Source: Pseudomarimonas salicorniae
Lineage (GTDB): Bacteria > Pseudomonadota > Gammaproteobacteria > Xanthomonadales > Xanthomonadaceae
NCBI RefSeq assembly: GCF_023156535.1
Contig: NZ_JALNMH010000001.1
Coordinates: forward strand, 248,001-312,000
Length of the DNA stretch: 64,000 nt
Reading direction: 5' to 3'
The translations under genes were made by a program, and so were the position numbers. Positions 58,201 to 64,000 of this stretch are shown one piece after another. Each line of letters starts with the position of its first letter. Position 1 is the stretch's first letter. The notes under the pieces are model-generated. The model saw only the letters and a program-made list of their open reading frames with translations. It was not told where the DNA came from and made no database searches.

Positions 58201-60028
58201 CGCCGTGGAAGTCGGGAGCGGGGGTGTAAGTGAGATCAGGGCCTGCGCCGCTGAGGACACCATGGGTGGGCTGGGTGACGAGTGCGAAGCTGATTGCATC
58301 GCCATCGGGATCGCTTCCGCCCAGGGTGATCGACACCGGCTGTTCCTCCGCGGTCTCGACGGTTTGGGCGATTGCGAGCGGCGGGTCATTGACCGGACGC
58401 ACGACGATGGACACCGTCGCGGGATCGGAATCGGCCTGGCCGTCATTGACCCTGAAGGTGAAACGGTCGTCGCCCGAGAAGTCCGCGGCGGGGGTGTAGA
58501 CCAGGTTCGGCGGCTGCCCGGTGAGCGTGCCGTGCTCGGGTGAGGTGCCGACATGGAAAACCAGGGCATCACCCTCGGGATCCGCGCCGGTCAACAGAAT
58601 GTCGAGCGCGACGTCTTCGTCGGTCTGAAGCTGCTGGTCGATCGCGCGGGGCGCGTCGTTGACCGGCGCCACCGTGATCGACACGGTGGCGATGTTCGAG
58701 TCGCGCTCGCCGTCGCGACTGTGAAAGGTGAAGGAGTCCGAGCCGTGGTAGTCCGCCGCCGGTGTGTAGGTCAGGTTGGGCAGCTGGCCGCTGAGCGAGC
58801 CGTGCCGCGGCTGACTGTCCAGCAAAAAGCTGAGCGGGTCGCCATCGGGGTCACCGGCAGACAGCGTGATCGCGACCGGCGTGTCCTCTTCGGTGTGCAC
58901 GGACTGGTCATCCGCGTGCGGCGGATCATTGACCGGAAGCACCTCGATCTCGACCGTGGCAAGGCCTGATTGGGAAGATCCGTCGCGGGTCCTGAAGGTG
59001 AAGCTGTCGCGACCGTTGTAGTCGCGGCTTGGCAGGTAGACCAGGCTGGGGAGCTGACCCGAGAGCACACCCGAGCTCGGCTGGCTTTCCAGAATGAACT
59101 CCAGCGCGTCCCCATCGATGTCTGCGCCCGTCAGCGTGATGGCGAGGGCGGTGTCCTCAGGGGTGGAGAGCTGCTGGTCATCCGCGGTGGGCGGATCATT
59201 GAGGGGAGTGACCGTGATCTGAACCGTGGCCGGGGCGGAGTCGAGCAATCCGTCGTTGACCTTGAAGGTGAAGGAATCGACGCCGTGATAGTCAGCTGCG
59301 GGCACGTAGGTGATCTGCTGGCCACTGCCCTCGATGCTTCCGTGGCTTGGCGCGGAGACGATGGAATAGGCAAGGGCATCGCCGTCCTCGTCGGTTCCGG
59401 CGAGAACGACAGGCAGTGCGGTGTCCTCAGGCGTGGTAAGCGTCTGCGGCAATGCGACCGGGGCTACGTTGTAACAGGTCGCTTCCCCTACATAGTCGAA
59501 GGTCAACCAGCCGTTGCCGGTGAGCCGCCAGTCCTGCAGGCGAATGGTGATGAATCGCTTGACCCGGTAGTCGAATTTGCTGCCCTGGCCGCGACGGCTG
59601 TCCCAGGCGGGCACAATGATGTCCCGGCCACGCAGGGCTTCAAGGTTGCTGCGGACCGCCGACGCATTCATCGAGCCGGGCGCACCCTGGGCAAAATCGC
59701 CGATGTTGAGCACCCGGTCGCCCGCGTCGTCCGGATTGCGGTACGTGTCGCTGTCCCCCGGGGGGACCAGGCTGGCGGCCAGGGTCGGGGCGTTGTTGGC
59801 ACCGCTCCAGGTCAGCCAGCTGTAGTTGCCGGGGCCGGTGCCGCGGGGCATCTGCGAGACCCGACTGCCGGCAGGCAGCGGTGCAACCACCGAATCAGAG
59901 ATCGCAATCGGGTAGATCGCACAGAAGGGCTGAACGGCCTGGGCCTTGGCGGTCTGGGAGTTCGCCAGCCCGAGGCCCGGGACAAGGGCGAGGAGCAGCG
60001 CGGCCGCGCCGAGAAGACGATTCAGCAT
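49223..60028 (-). CDS. Giant secreted YD/RHS polymorphic toxin with C-terminal AHH nuclease
   Basis: 3,601 residues with a signal peptide (LLGAAALLLALVPGLGLANS) and AGGGGAAAA before the ATG at 60028. In order: an N-terminal domain (about 25-185); seven tandem-95 repeats of ~91 residues (about 186-810; PEDTALAITLTGADIDGDAL type); an FG-GAP propeller with calcium motifs (about 910-1285; GDLDGDGRPEIV, GDIDGDGIQEIV); CARDB (about 1345-1445); five He_PIG/cadherin-like repeats (about 1470-1930); a pre-shell domain; YD repeats (about 2300-3330); and an RHS core ending in LYRGEAFDPNVGFYYLRARWYGLEQGRF...DPSGH near 3400. The tip carries AHH (Ala3503-His3504-His3505), NGVWLP and His3551-x-x-x-His3555, the AHH/HNH nuclease pattern. 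It probably delivers a DNase into competitors. Confidence 0.9.
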   Translation of the reverse strand: MLNRLLGAAALLLALVPGLGLANSQTAKAQAVQPFCAIYPIAISDSVVAPLPAGSRVSQMPRGTGPGNYSWLTWSGANNAPTLAASLVPPGDSDTYRNPDDAGDRVLNIGDFAQGAPGSMNASAVRSNLEALRGRDIIVPAWDSRRGQGSKFDYRVKRFITIRLQDWRLTGNGWLTFDYVGEATCYNVAPVALPQTLTTPEDTALPVVLAGTDEDGDALAYSIVSAPSHGSIEGSGQQITYVPAADYHGVDSFTFKVNDGLLDSAPATVQITVTPLNDPPTADDQQLSTPEDTALAITLTGADIDGDALEFILESQPSSGVLSGQLPSLVYLPSRDYNGRDSFTFRTRDGSSQSGLATVEIEVLPVNDPPHADDQSVHTEEDTPVAITLSAGDPDGDPLSFLLDSQPRHGSLSGQLPNLTYTPAADYHGSDSFTFHSRDGERDSNIATVSITVAPVNDAPRAIDQQLQTDEDVALDILLTGADPEGDALVFHVGTSPEHGTLTGQPPNLVYTPAADFSGDDRFTFRVNDGQADSDPATVSIVVRPVNDPPLAIAQTVETAEEQPVSITLGGSDPDGDAISFALVTQPTHGVLSGAGPDLTYTPAPDFHGADSFTFVTRDGELESTPATVSITVTPLNDPPSANDQTLQTQEDTPLTIVLTGADPDGDVLAFTVRAAPEHGALNGVPPNLVYTPAPDFHGEDRFTFTSRDAELESSAATVSITVLPVNDPPIAVPQQLTTNRDQPVAITLAGSDPEGAAVSFHVVVPPAHGALTGEGAQLTYTPNPGFFGNDQFDFRTRDGELDSSPATVAITVLKNNAGPQIVSVPPASIEEGGLYRYDVDATDPDGDTLEYGLLRSPGPATLSSQTGQLEWQAAAQFTGTVRARNSMCRTPSGPGLFDPVVAWTWDGPAASSPQGNVFGPVLVGQFTDDNQDGRVDAADRPDVVVMSYGTQRYLNLLDGRSGQTHWSVRLDTIAAYGTPAFGDLDGDGRPEIVAEFGEDAEEIRAFSATGAQLWRRTVPSRNVLSKGSRDAIALADLEGDGQVEIIRGPTILESDGRLRCHGTRDGGGPTNYGWIPSIGDIDGDGIQEIVAGRTIYSPTCAVKGQLSAPADGFTALGNFDDDPEAEIVLVSNGSFNSTGKLYVFNHDGSRVFGPISFPGGGTLGPPTLANVDDDPYPEIGIAGKTHYAVFDHTGAQLWAQPVQDESSNQTGSTSFDFESDGRAELVYSDELNLRVFDGRTGEVRLILPNTSGTTLEYPVIADVDADGSADILIGANGAMKGVRMLSSATRSWAPTRSIWNQHGYHVDNISDDGRIPARPAKSWLSHNTYRLNTFPDRVATGLADLALFDLQLVEGDPARITVEVFNRGMAPTANAAQLRIFAGRSAASGRLLGTLDVEPLSAGERRTLDIDLSEPPALGDDLFVDIDAAGDVTECIDSNNVTSAALFTVRATDPDGLFDTQRFSVTVEDANSAPVLQTATLPDALINDAYRHTLAATDADIGDALRYELVSAPPGMAVDPVSGELRWTSGQSQSGQHQVTIRVADLRGLSDQKTLTIRVAQNRPPEIVSAPVTAATEGQRYEYDVEATDSDNDVLGFALLNAPSGMSIDPQSGLITWVPEARHLGEQGVVVSVNDGRGGTAEQAFTIVVAPSSSNRPPVITSAAPGEVTPGATFVYQLTAEDPDGDPLSFLLVSGPAGMSVAPDTGRVEWMAPADLSGSTAVTLRVEDGRGGSAEQRFTLQVGGSGNRPPSFISTPPGAVTVGETFVYAIEATDPDGDVLTLRMPVAPSGMSLNEASGEIRWVPTSAQLGTHEVRIEADDYRGGVAYQTFTIVVNAAQGNRAPRIDSTPSTVGKVGKQYRYQLIASDPDGDALTASLTAAPAGMTLAPSGLITWTPTAAGTFNAAVRVSDGRGYSEQSWSIVVMAASVPLAAQVSIAPDPVDPGAQYTLTVQTSGAAGPVQTTATLDGQPLTLDADGQTTLTAPGSVGRYTIEVTVTDGYDTVTLSRRLNVGVPADTQAPTAVILSPREGAQEDLLIVTAPQDVTIRVQDEELSHWVLGLVERGDASGSFVQIGTGEANVDGAVVGRLDPTLLQNGMYQLVLQAEDQSGNFTQDQVLLSVEGAMKLGHFSISFADLQVPVAGLPITVTRTYDTRQRHKRMDFGYGWSVDYQSVRLQEARRPGFAWTIESRGGLGAPPNFCIASALGNVVSVTMPDGEVEKFRAKATPECSSGNRLDFELVFEPMEGTTGTLIALEDTAGRLQGGSLVRADGSATVIDPNRYLYTNAEGQDFTLDQGFTVREIHEHEGDNRVTFSFNGVVHSAGPSITFVRDAQGRITRVIAPDNSELRYEYNPQGDLAAVIDQNEGRTEFTYVDGHYLEDIYDPRGVRVSRNEYDDDGRLIAVVDADGHRIEYTRDIDGRVEQVKDRNGHTTTYVYNERGDVLAETNAENETTLRTYDENGNTLTETDPLSNTRIWTYDALGNVLTETDPEDGVTTNRFGPFNQLETVTDPLQRVVQELHYRNRFAGGQPILPGPLIRIEDANDLSTSFGYSDLNGELNAIVDPTGARTRFETDEKGFKTAEIDAEGARTDYVNDAMGRVLEERRYRTLPDGSTQTLLTVYTLDAKGNVTAVTHPDGSVTTTAYDGNDKPIRECDGLNRCTVSTYDDRGNLVSTTYPDDSVESKTYDANGNLLSETDRSGATTRFVYDRANRLIETIYPDDTPGDADNPRTRSVYDDAGRLVESIDERGAVTRYAYDRAGRRIRTELPQVDGTVDVISDEYDLAGRRIASTDAEGVRTEYDYDPGGRLVETRVAGTPMRVEYDRAGRKAAEVDAENRRTEYAYDKVGRLVQVTLAAGTAEATVTTYAYDRLGNKIAQTDAEGRTTRWEYDAMGRETARILPLGQREEKRYNAAGELVEHTDFNGRTTRYEYDAIGQLERIDYPADHDPSFGYSPRGERIEALDARGASSTEYDARGRVLRSVDADGGIIEYQYDAAGNLIARISPHQSLVYGYDARNRLIEVTRSIDGEAPSTTRYDYDGNGRRIAMSGGDGTVTVYQYDSQGRLRDLIKRSAAGILLAAMSYQVDASGLRTAIEESDASGIVRTVDYAYDGLRRLVEERIDHRDDAHDRISTWTYDRVGNRLTQTVTAGVEPAVGISYTYDRNDRLETENRNGQPTAYTYDDNGNTLSKGGPDGLTQYRYDDANRLAEAVSPEGTTAYVYNVDGLRVRSTHTPTGGSPTTTWYLQDSAYPYAQVIEQHEGDTRGSKRLTATYAFADELIAQTRYDENSTPETAFVHMDGFGSTRWLTDEAGVITDSVDYDAFGVEIHRDGSTEVQHLYRGEAFDPNVGFYYLRARWYGLEQGRFLTQDSFVGFIHDPQSLHKYAYTHNSPVNSTDPSGHVTLMELGSNLNAMSNLYTVASTAFDLAAGNYVGAAEGVLDIVSSKFSFGASGVTKLSPRAEALFARVWSRGQKLKVTGVASSKTLADNLAVIGFPRPAGAQAHHLVGAVTSYGRRTRDMLANKFSIDVNSPLNGVWLPDCKGPVGVMTIHCGKHTEAYELLVFNELSKATTRDDAIRVLADIRRQLITGELPLNSRGIVP

Positions 60029-60349
60029 GAGTTTTCCCCTGATGGACGGGCGGGGCGGCCGCCTTAACAGACCATTAACCACCCCGCAACGGGCGCGGAC
60101 CTTACTGCCTGCGAATTGGGTTTACAACTCAATTTCGCTGACCTGGCGCTGTTTGATGGGATTTCCCGTCAAACGGTAGGGTCCTTGAAGCACAGCGCCA
60201 GAAGTTTGGCTGCGGGAGATCACTACCGCAGTCAGCGGATTCCCAAACTGGGGTGGGAAAAATCCGACGCCCGGACCCCGGCAAGGCCGTTGGCCTCGAC
60301 AAAGCCTTCCAAGCAGCCCAAGGGGCGCTGCGTCGCTGAGGAGCCCCCT
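60029..60349. other. Leader region of the RHS toxin gene, no gene seen
   Basis: 321 bases between the RHS start and the lpxL stop. The part at 60110-60190 is relatively AT-rich (GGTTTACAACTCAATTTCGC) and probably holds the RHS promoter. No terminator for lpxL transcription is needed, because lpxL is on the same strand upstream and could read through. No specific promoter boxes are claimed. Confidence 0.4.
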
Positions 60350-61255
60350 TCAGTAGAGCTTCCCCGCCCCCTCCGGCCTCCGCTTGAAGCGCTTGTGTAG
60401 CCAGAGGTATTGGCTGGGGGCTTCGCGGACCATGGCTTCGATGGCCTGGTTGACGCGGGTGGTGTCGGCGACGGGGTCGTCGGTGGGGAAGGGTTCGAGC
60501 GGGGCGCCGAGGCGGATCAGGTAGCGGTCGCCTTCGCGGCGGTGGAAGAAGGGCACGACGGCGGCGCCGGTGAGGCGGGCGAGCTGGTGGGTGGCGGTGA
60601 TGCTGGCGGCGGGGATGCCGAAGAAGGGGGCGAAGACGGTGTCCTTGCCGCGCATGTCCTGGTCGGGGGCATACCAGAGCACCCCGCCCTGCTTCAGGTG
60701 GCGGACGGCAGCGCGCAGCTCGTCGCGGGTAAACATGGCCTTTGCGTAACGCAGCCGGCCGCGCAGCACCGCCCATTCCATCGCTTCGGTGTCGTGCGGC
60801 CGGTACATGCCGGCCACCGGCAGGTGGTCGCAGAGCAGACGGCCGCAGAGCTCGAGGTTCATGAAGTGGCCGGAGACCAGCAGCAGGCCGCGACCGGAGT
60901 CGTGCAGGGCCTTTATCGCTTCGAGGCCCTCGAACTGCACCTGGCGGCGCATCGGCTCGACATCGCCCCACCAGGCGCGCAGGAACTCGAACAGGCCGAT
61001 GCCGAGGTCGCGGAAGTTGTCACGCAGCAGGGCGCGCTGCGCGGCGGCATCGAGCTGCGGCAGGCAGAGCTCGATATTGCGCGCGGCGACCCGCCGCCGC
61101 GCCGGCATCAGCCGGTAGAGCAGCGCGCCCAGCCCGGCGCCGAGGCGGCGCTGCACGGGCCAGGGCAGTCTGGCCGCCAGCCAGCCGATCGCCACGCCGA
61201 TCCACACCGGCCAGGTGCGCGGGGACAGCGGGGGTCGGGGGGTGGGTACGGGCAT
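60350..61255 (-). CDS. lpxL: Lipid A biosynthesis lauroyl-type acyltransferase
   Basis: A 301-residue inner-membrane-associated acyltransferase of the LpxL/LpxM (HtrB/MsbB) family. It adds a secondary acyl chain to the lipid A precursor. The catalytic HX4(D/E) motif is SGHFMNLELCGR (His130, Glu135). It is preceded by RRVAARNIELCLPQL and followed by YRPHDTEAMEWAVLRGR and WYAPDQDMRGKDTVFAPFFGIPA, all family blocks. The N-terminal hydrophobic anchor is short. It is divergent from waaA with a 93-base gap. The pairing fits a lipid A/Kdo function. The acyl chain specificity cannot be told from sequence. Confidence 0.92.
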   Translation of the reverse strand: MPVPTPRPPLSPRTWPVWIGVAIGWLAARLPWPVQRRLGAGLGALLYRLMPARRRVAARNIELCLPQLDAAAQRALLRDNFRDLGIGLFEFLRAWWGDVEPMRRQVQFEGLEAIKALHDSGRGLLLVSGHFMNLELCGRLLCDHLPVAGMYRPHDTEAMEWAVLRGRLRYAKAMFTRDELRAAVRHLKQGGVLWYAPDQDMRGKDTVFAPFFGIPAASITATHQLARLTGAAVVPFFHRREGDRYLIRLGAPLEPFPTDDPVADTTRVNQAIEAMVREAPSQYLWLHKRFKRRPEGAGKLY

Positions 61256-61348
61256 GCGTTGGGGCAGGAAGCGGGCCGGTTAGTTTAGGCGAGCGCCGGC
61301 CGCAGGGCCGCGCGGCGACGGCGCGGGGCGATCCAGTATCCTTGGCCG

Positions 61349-62644
61349 ATGCCGCCGCTCTCCCTGCGCCATCGCTTCATGCGGGCGCTCTACACCTTCA
61401 CCATGTACCTGGTCACCCCGGTGATCATCTACCGGCTGGCCGCCCGCGGCCTGCGCCTGCGCGGCTACTTCCGCCGCTGGCTGGAGCGCTTCGGCTATTT
61501 CACGCCGCCGCCCGCGCCCGGGGCGGTCTGGGTGCATGCGGTATCGGTCGGCGAGGTCAACGCCGCCTCGCCCCTGGTCGATGTGCTGCGCCAGCGTTTC
61601 GGCGACCGGCCGATGGTGGTGACCACGGTGACCCCGACCGGCTCGGACCGGGTGCGCCAGCTGTGGGGCGAGGACATCTTCCACGTCTACCTGCCCTACG
61701 ACCTGCCGGCCGCGGTGCGCCGCTTTCTCGACCGGATCCAGCCGGCGATCGCGGTGATCATGGAAACCGAGATCTGGCCGAACCTCTACTTCGAGTGCGA
61801 CCGCCGCGGCATTCCCATCGTGCTGGCCAATGCGCGGCTGTCGGAGAAGTCGCTGCGCGGCTATGGCCCGGCGCGGCCGCTGGCCAGCGAGGCGGTGCAG
61901 CGGGTGCGCATGGTGGCGGCGCAGTCGCAGGCCGACGCCGAGCGCTTCCGCTCGCTGGGGGTCAAGCCGCAGCATCTGCAGGTGGTCGGCAATCTGAAGT
62001 TCGACCTGCGCCTTTCGGAGCAGATCGTGGTGGATGCCCGCGAGCGACGCATCCACTGGGGCGCGCGACGGCCGGTGTGGATCGCGGCCAGCACCCACGA
62101 GGGCGAGGAGTGGCCGGTGATCGAGGCCCACGCCCGGGTGCTGCGGCGCTTTCCCGATGCCCTGCTGCTGGTGGCGCCGCGCCATCCCGAGCGCTTCAAG
62201 CCAATGGCCCAGCTCTGCCGCGGCCACGGCTTCACCACCGCCACCCGCAGCGAGCACCACCTGCCGGGCGTCGGCATCCAGTGCTTCATCATCGACACGC
62301 TGGGCGAGCTGGTGCCCTTCCTCGCCTGCGCCGATGTCGCCTTCGTCGGCGGCAGCATCGATCCGATCGGCGGGCACAACGTGCTGGAGCCCATGGCGCT
62401 GGGCGTGCCGGTGCTGGTCGGCCCCCATACCCACAATTTCACCGAAGTCACCGACCTGATGCTCGAGCGCGGCGCCGGCCTGCGCATCCACGACGCCGAC
62501 ACCCTCGCCGGCAACGTGCAGCAGCTGTTCGCCGACGCCGCCCGCCGCCAGGCCATGGGCGAATCCGCCCGCGAGGCCGTCGCCAGCGCCCGCGGCGCAG
62601 TGCAGCGCACCCTTGCCCATATCGAGGGGATCGTGGGGGGTTAG
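61349..62644 (+). CDS. waaA: 3-deoxy-D-manno-octulosonic acid transferase
   Basis: A 431-residue GT30 enzyme that transfers Kdo to lipid IVA. It has an N-terminal membrane anchor (ALYTFTMYLVTPVIIYRL), the conserved VWVHAVSVGEVNAASPLV with catalytic-region Glu69, VTTVTPTGSDRV, METEIWPNLYFEC, LANARLSEKSLRGY, VVGNLKFD, the donor-site WIAASTHEGEE and the closing GGSIDPIGGHNVLEP. The length is normal. It is divergent from lpxL. Element A lies between its stop and uvrD. Confidence 0.95.
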   Translation: MPPLSLRHRFMRALYTFTMYLVTPVIIYRLAARGLRLRGYFRRWLERFGYFTPPPAPGAVWVHAVSVGEVNAASPLVDVLRQRFGDRPMVVTTVTPTGSDRVRQLWGEDIFHVYLPYDLPAAVRRFLDRIQPAIAVIMETEIWPNLYFECDRRGIPIVLANARLSEKSLRGYGPARPLASEAVQRVRMVAAQSQADAERFRSLGVKPQHLQVVGNLKFDLRLSEQIVVDARERRIHWGARRPVWIAASTHEGEEWPVIEAHARVLRRFPDALLLVAPRHPERFKPMAQLCRGHGFTTATRSEHHLPGVGIQCFIIDTLGELVPFLACADVAFVGGSIDPIGGHNVLEPMALGVPVLVGPHTHNFTEVTDLMLERGAGLRIHDADTLAGNVQQLFADAARRQAMGESAREAVASARGAVQRTLAHIEGIVGG

Positions 62645-62687
62645 GGAGGGGGGGCAGTGCGAAACAGGCCTTTCGCAGAACCCGAAC

Positions 62688-62752
62688 GTAGGAGCCAGCT
62701 TGCTGGCGATCGTCCCATCCGGGGCGCCTATCGCCAGCAAGCTGGCTCCTAC
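62688..62752 (+). repeat. Element A, copy 4
   Basis: GTAGGAGCCAGCTTGCTGGC with the exact complementary arm and the same centre as copies 1 and 3. It is preceded by CGCAGAACCCGAAC, the reverse complement of the sequence that follows copies 2 and 3. Confidence 0.9.
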
Positions 62753-62843
62753 ACACGCAACGGCGTTGCAAGGTCCGCTTTGCGCCCGTTCTTCCCCTAT
62801 CCCGAAACCGGCTTTGCACCGGCGCGGTTAGAATCCGCGGCCT

Positions 62844-64000
62844 ATGGATGTTTCCCACCTGCTCGACGGGCTGAATCCGGCCCAGCGCGAGGCGGTTACT
62901 GCGCCGTCTGCCCATGCCCTGATCCTCGCCGGCGCCGGTTCCGGCAAGACCCGCGTGCTGATCCACCGAATCGGTTGGCTGCTCGAGGTCGAGCGCGTGC
63001 CGCGCCACGGCATTCTCGCCGTGACCTTCACCAACAAGGCCGCGGGCGAGCTGCGCCAGCGCCTGGCCCAGCTGACCGGCGAGCTGCCGCGCGGGATGTG
63101 GGTGGGCACCTTCCATGGCCTGGCCCATCGTCTTCTGCGCCTGCACTGGATGGACGCCAAGCTGCCGGAAGGCTTCCAGATCCTCGACAGCGACGACCAG
63201 ATCCGCCTGCTCAAGCGGGTGATCGCGGCGATGGAGCTGGACGACACCCGCTTCCCGCCGCGCCAGGCGGCCTGGTTCATCAATGGCCACAAGGACGAGG
63301 GGCGGCGGCCCAGGCACCTGCAGCCGCAGGATCCGATCAGCCAGACCTTCGTGCGCATCTACGAGGAATACCAGACCGCCTGCGAGCGCGCCGGCCTTGT
63401 CGACTTCGCCGAACTGCTGCTGCGTGCCCACGAGCTATGGCTGAATCATCCCGCCCTGCTCGAGCACTACCGCGAGCGCTTCTCGCATCTGCTGGTCGAC
63501 GAGTTCCAGGACACCAACCGGATCCAGTACGCCTTCATCCGCCTGCTGGCCGGCGACACAGGCAAGGCCTTCGTGGTCGGCGATGACGACCAGGCGATCT
63601 ACGGCTGGCGCGGCGCGCGGGTCGAGAACGTGCAGCAGTTCCTGCGCGACTTCCCCGGCGCCAGGACCTATCGCCTGGAACAGAACTACCGCAGCAGCGC
63701 GAACATCCTCTCGGCGGCCAATGCGGTGATCGACCACAACCCCGATCGGCTCGGCAAGAAGCTCTGGACCGAGGATGCGGACGGCGAGCCGATCCAGCTG
63801 TATGCCGCCTACAACGAGGTCGACGAGGCGCGCTTCGTGGTCGAGTCGATCCGCGACTGGATCGTCAAGGGCGGCAGCGCGGTGGACTGCGCCATCCTCT
63901 ACCGCAGCAACGCCCAGTCGCGGGCCTTCGAAGAGGCCCTGCTGGCCGAGCAGCTGCCCTACCGCATCTACGGCGGCCTGCGCTTCTTCGAGCGCGCCGA
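62844..64000 (+). CDS. uvrD: DNA helicase II UvrD, N-terminal part (cut by window edge)
   Basis: The first 385 residues of a superfamily 1 helicase. Visible motifs are the Q-motif (LNPAQREAV), Walker A/motif I (ILAGAGSGKTRVL, residues 27-39), Ia (AVTFTNKAAGELRQRL), Ib (WVGTFHGLAHRLLR), motif II (HLLVDEFQDTN), motif III (VVGDDDQAIYGWRGA) and motif IV (RLEQNYRSS). It unwinds DNA in mismatch and nucleotide excision repair. UvrD was preferred over Rep because of LLDGLNPAQREAVTAP and the FINGHKDEGRRP segment. The start ATG at 62844 precedes the Q-motif. The C-terminal half lies beyond the window. Confidence 0.93.
   Translation, partial: MDVSHLLDGLNPAQREAVTAPSAHALILAGAGSGKTRVLIHRIGWLLEVERVPRHGILAVTFTNKAAGELRQRLAQLTGELPRGMWVGTFHGLAHRLLRLHWMDAKLPEGFQILDSDDQIRLLKRVIAAMELDDTRFPPRQAAWFINGHKDEGRRPRHLQPQDPISQTFVRIYEEYQTACERAGLVDFAELLLRAHELWLNHPALLEHYRERFSHLLVDEFQDTNRIQYAFIRLLAGDTGKAFVVGDDDQAIYGWRGARVENVQQFLRDFPGARTYRLEQNYRSSANILSAANAVIDHNPDRLGKKLWTEDADGEPIQLYAAYNEVDEARFVVESIRDWIVKGGSAVDCAILYRSNAQSRAFEEALLAEQLPYRIYGGLRFFERA

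Overview
The window is one continuous high-GC stretch of a gammaproteobacterial chromosome, most likely from the Xanthomonadales/Lysobacterales. The gpmI-envC and lpxL/waaA/uvrD neighbourhoods, the many secreted peptidases and TPR/GGDEF proteins, and REP-rich intergenic DNA all suggest this. The placement is inferred from gene content, because there is no rRNA or taxonomic marker here. No tRNA, rRNA, CRISPR array or prophage was seen.

Layout. 0-5 kb: envC (cut by the left edge) and gpmI on the minus strand, then an exported VNG-repeat protein and a lipoprotein M28 peptidase. 5-11.5 kb: a YbaY+MliC-like lipoprotein, an alpha/beta hydrolase plus M1 aminopeptidase pair, a small MscS channel and a DUF3667-like membrane protein. 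11.6-24 kb: CorA, TPR protein, peroxiredoxin-like protein, dodecin, a TPR-GGDEF enzyme, a MAPEG protein, a divergent AraC regulator/AhpD-like pair, a redoxin, an M64 peptidase, a YcaQ-like glycosylase and two small proteins. 24-31.5 kb: a substrate-binding lipoprotein directly upstream of a membrane GGDEF-EAL protein, a TPR protein, a serine beta-lactamase-like hydrolase and a Rossmann-like orphan. 33-42.6 kb: an ABC-F ATPase, a complete five-gene peptide ABC importer with 4-base overlaps, and PutP.

42.7-49.2 kb is an accessory island. It holds a cyclophilin, an AbiE-type (type IV) toxin-antitoxin pair, a REP-associated transposase (RAYT) surrounded by copies of a short GTGGGTGTCCACGATT repeat, a GNAT/DUF1778 toxin-antitoxin pair and a likely immunity gene. 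The immunity gene overlaps the end of a 3,601-residue secreted YD/RHS polymorphic toxin (49.2-60 kb). That protein has seven tandem-95 repeats, an FG-GAP propeller, CARDB and He_PIG Ig-like repeats, a YD-repeat shell and a C-terminal AHH (HNH-fold) nuclease tip. The tip and the immunity gene are visibly less GC-rich than the rest.

The window ends with lipopolysaccharide genes lpxL and waaA and the start of uvrD. At four intergenic places (5.0-5.3, 11.3-11.5, 31.6-33.5 and 62.7 kb) the same three palindromic elements (called A, B and C here) occur singly or in composite blocks. They are flanked by conserved spacers and occur in both orientations.
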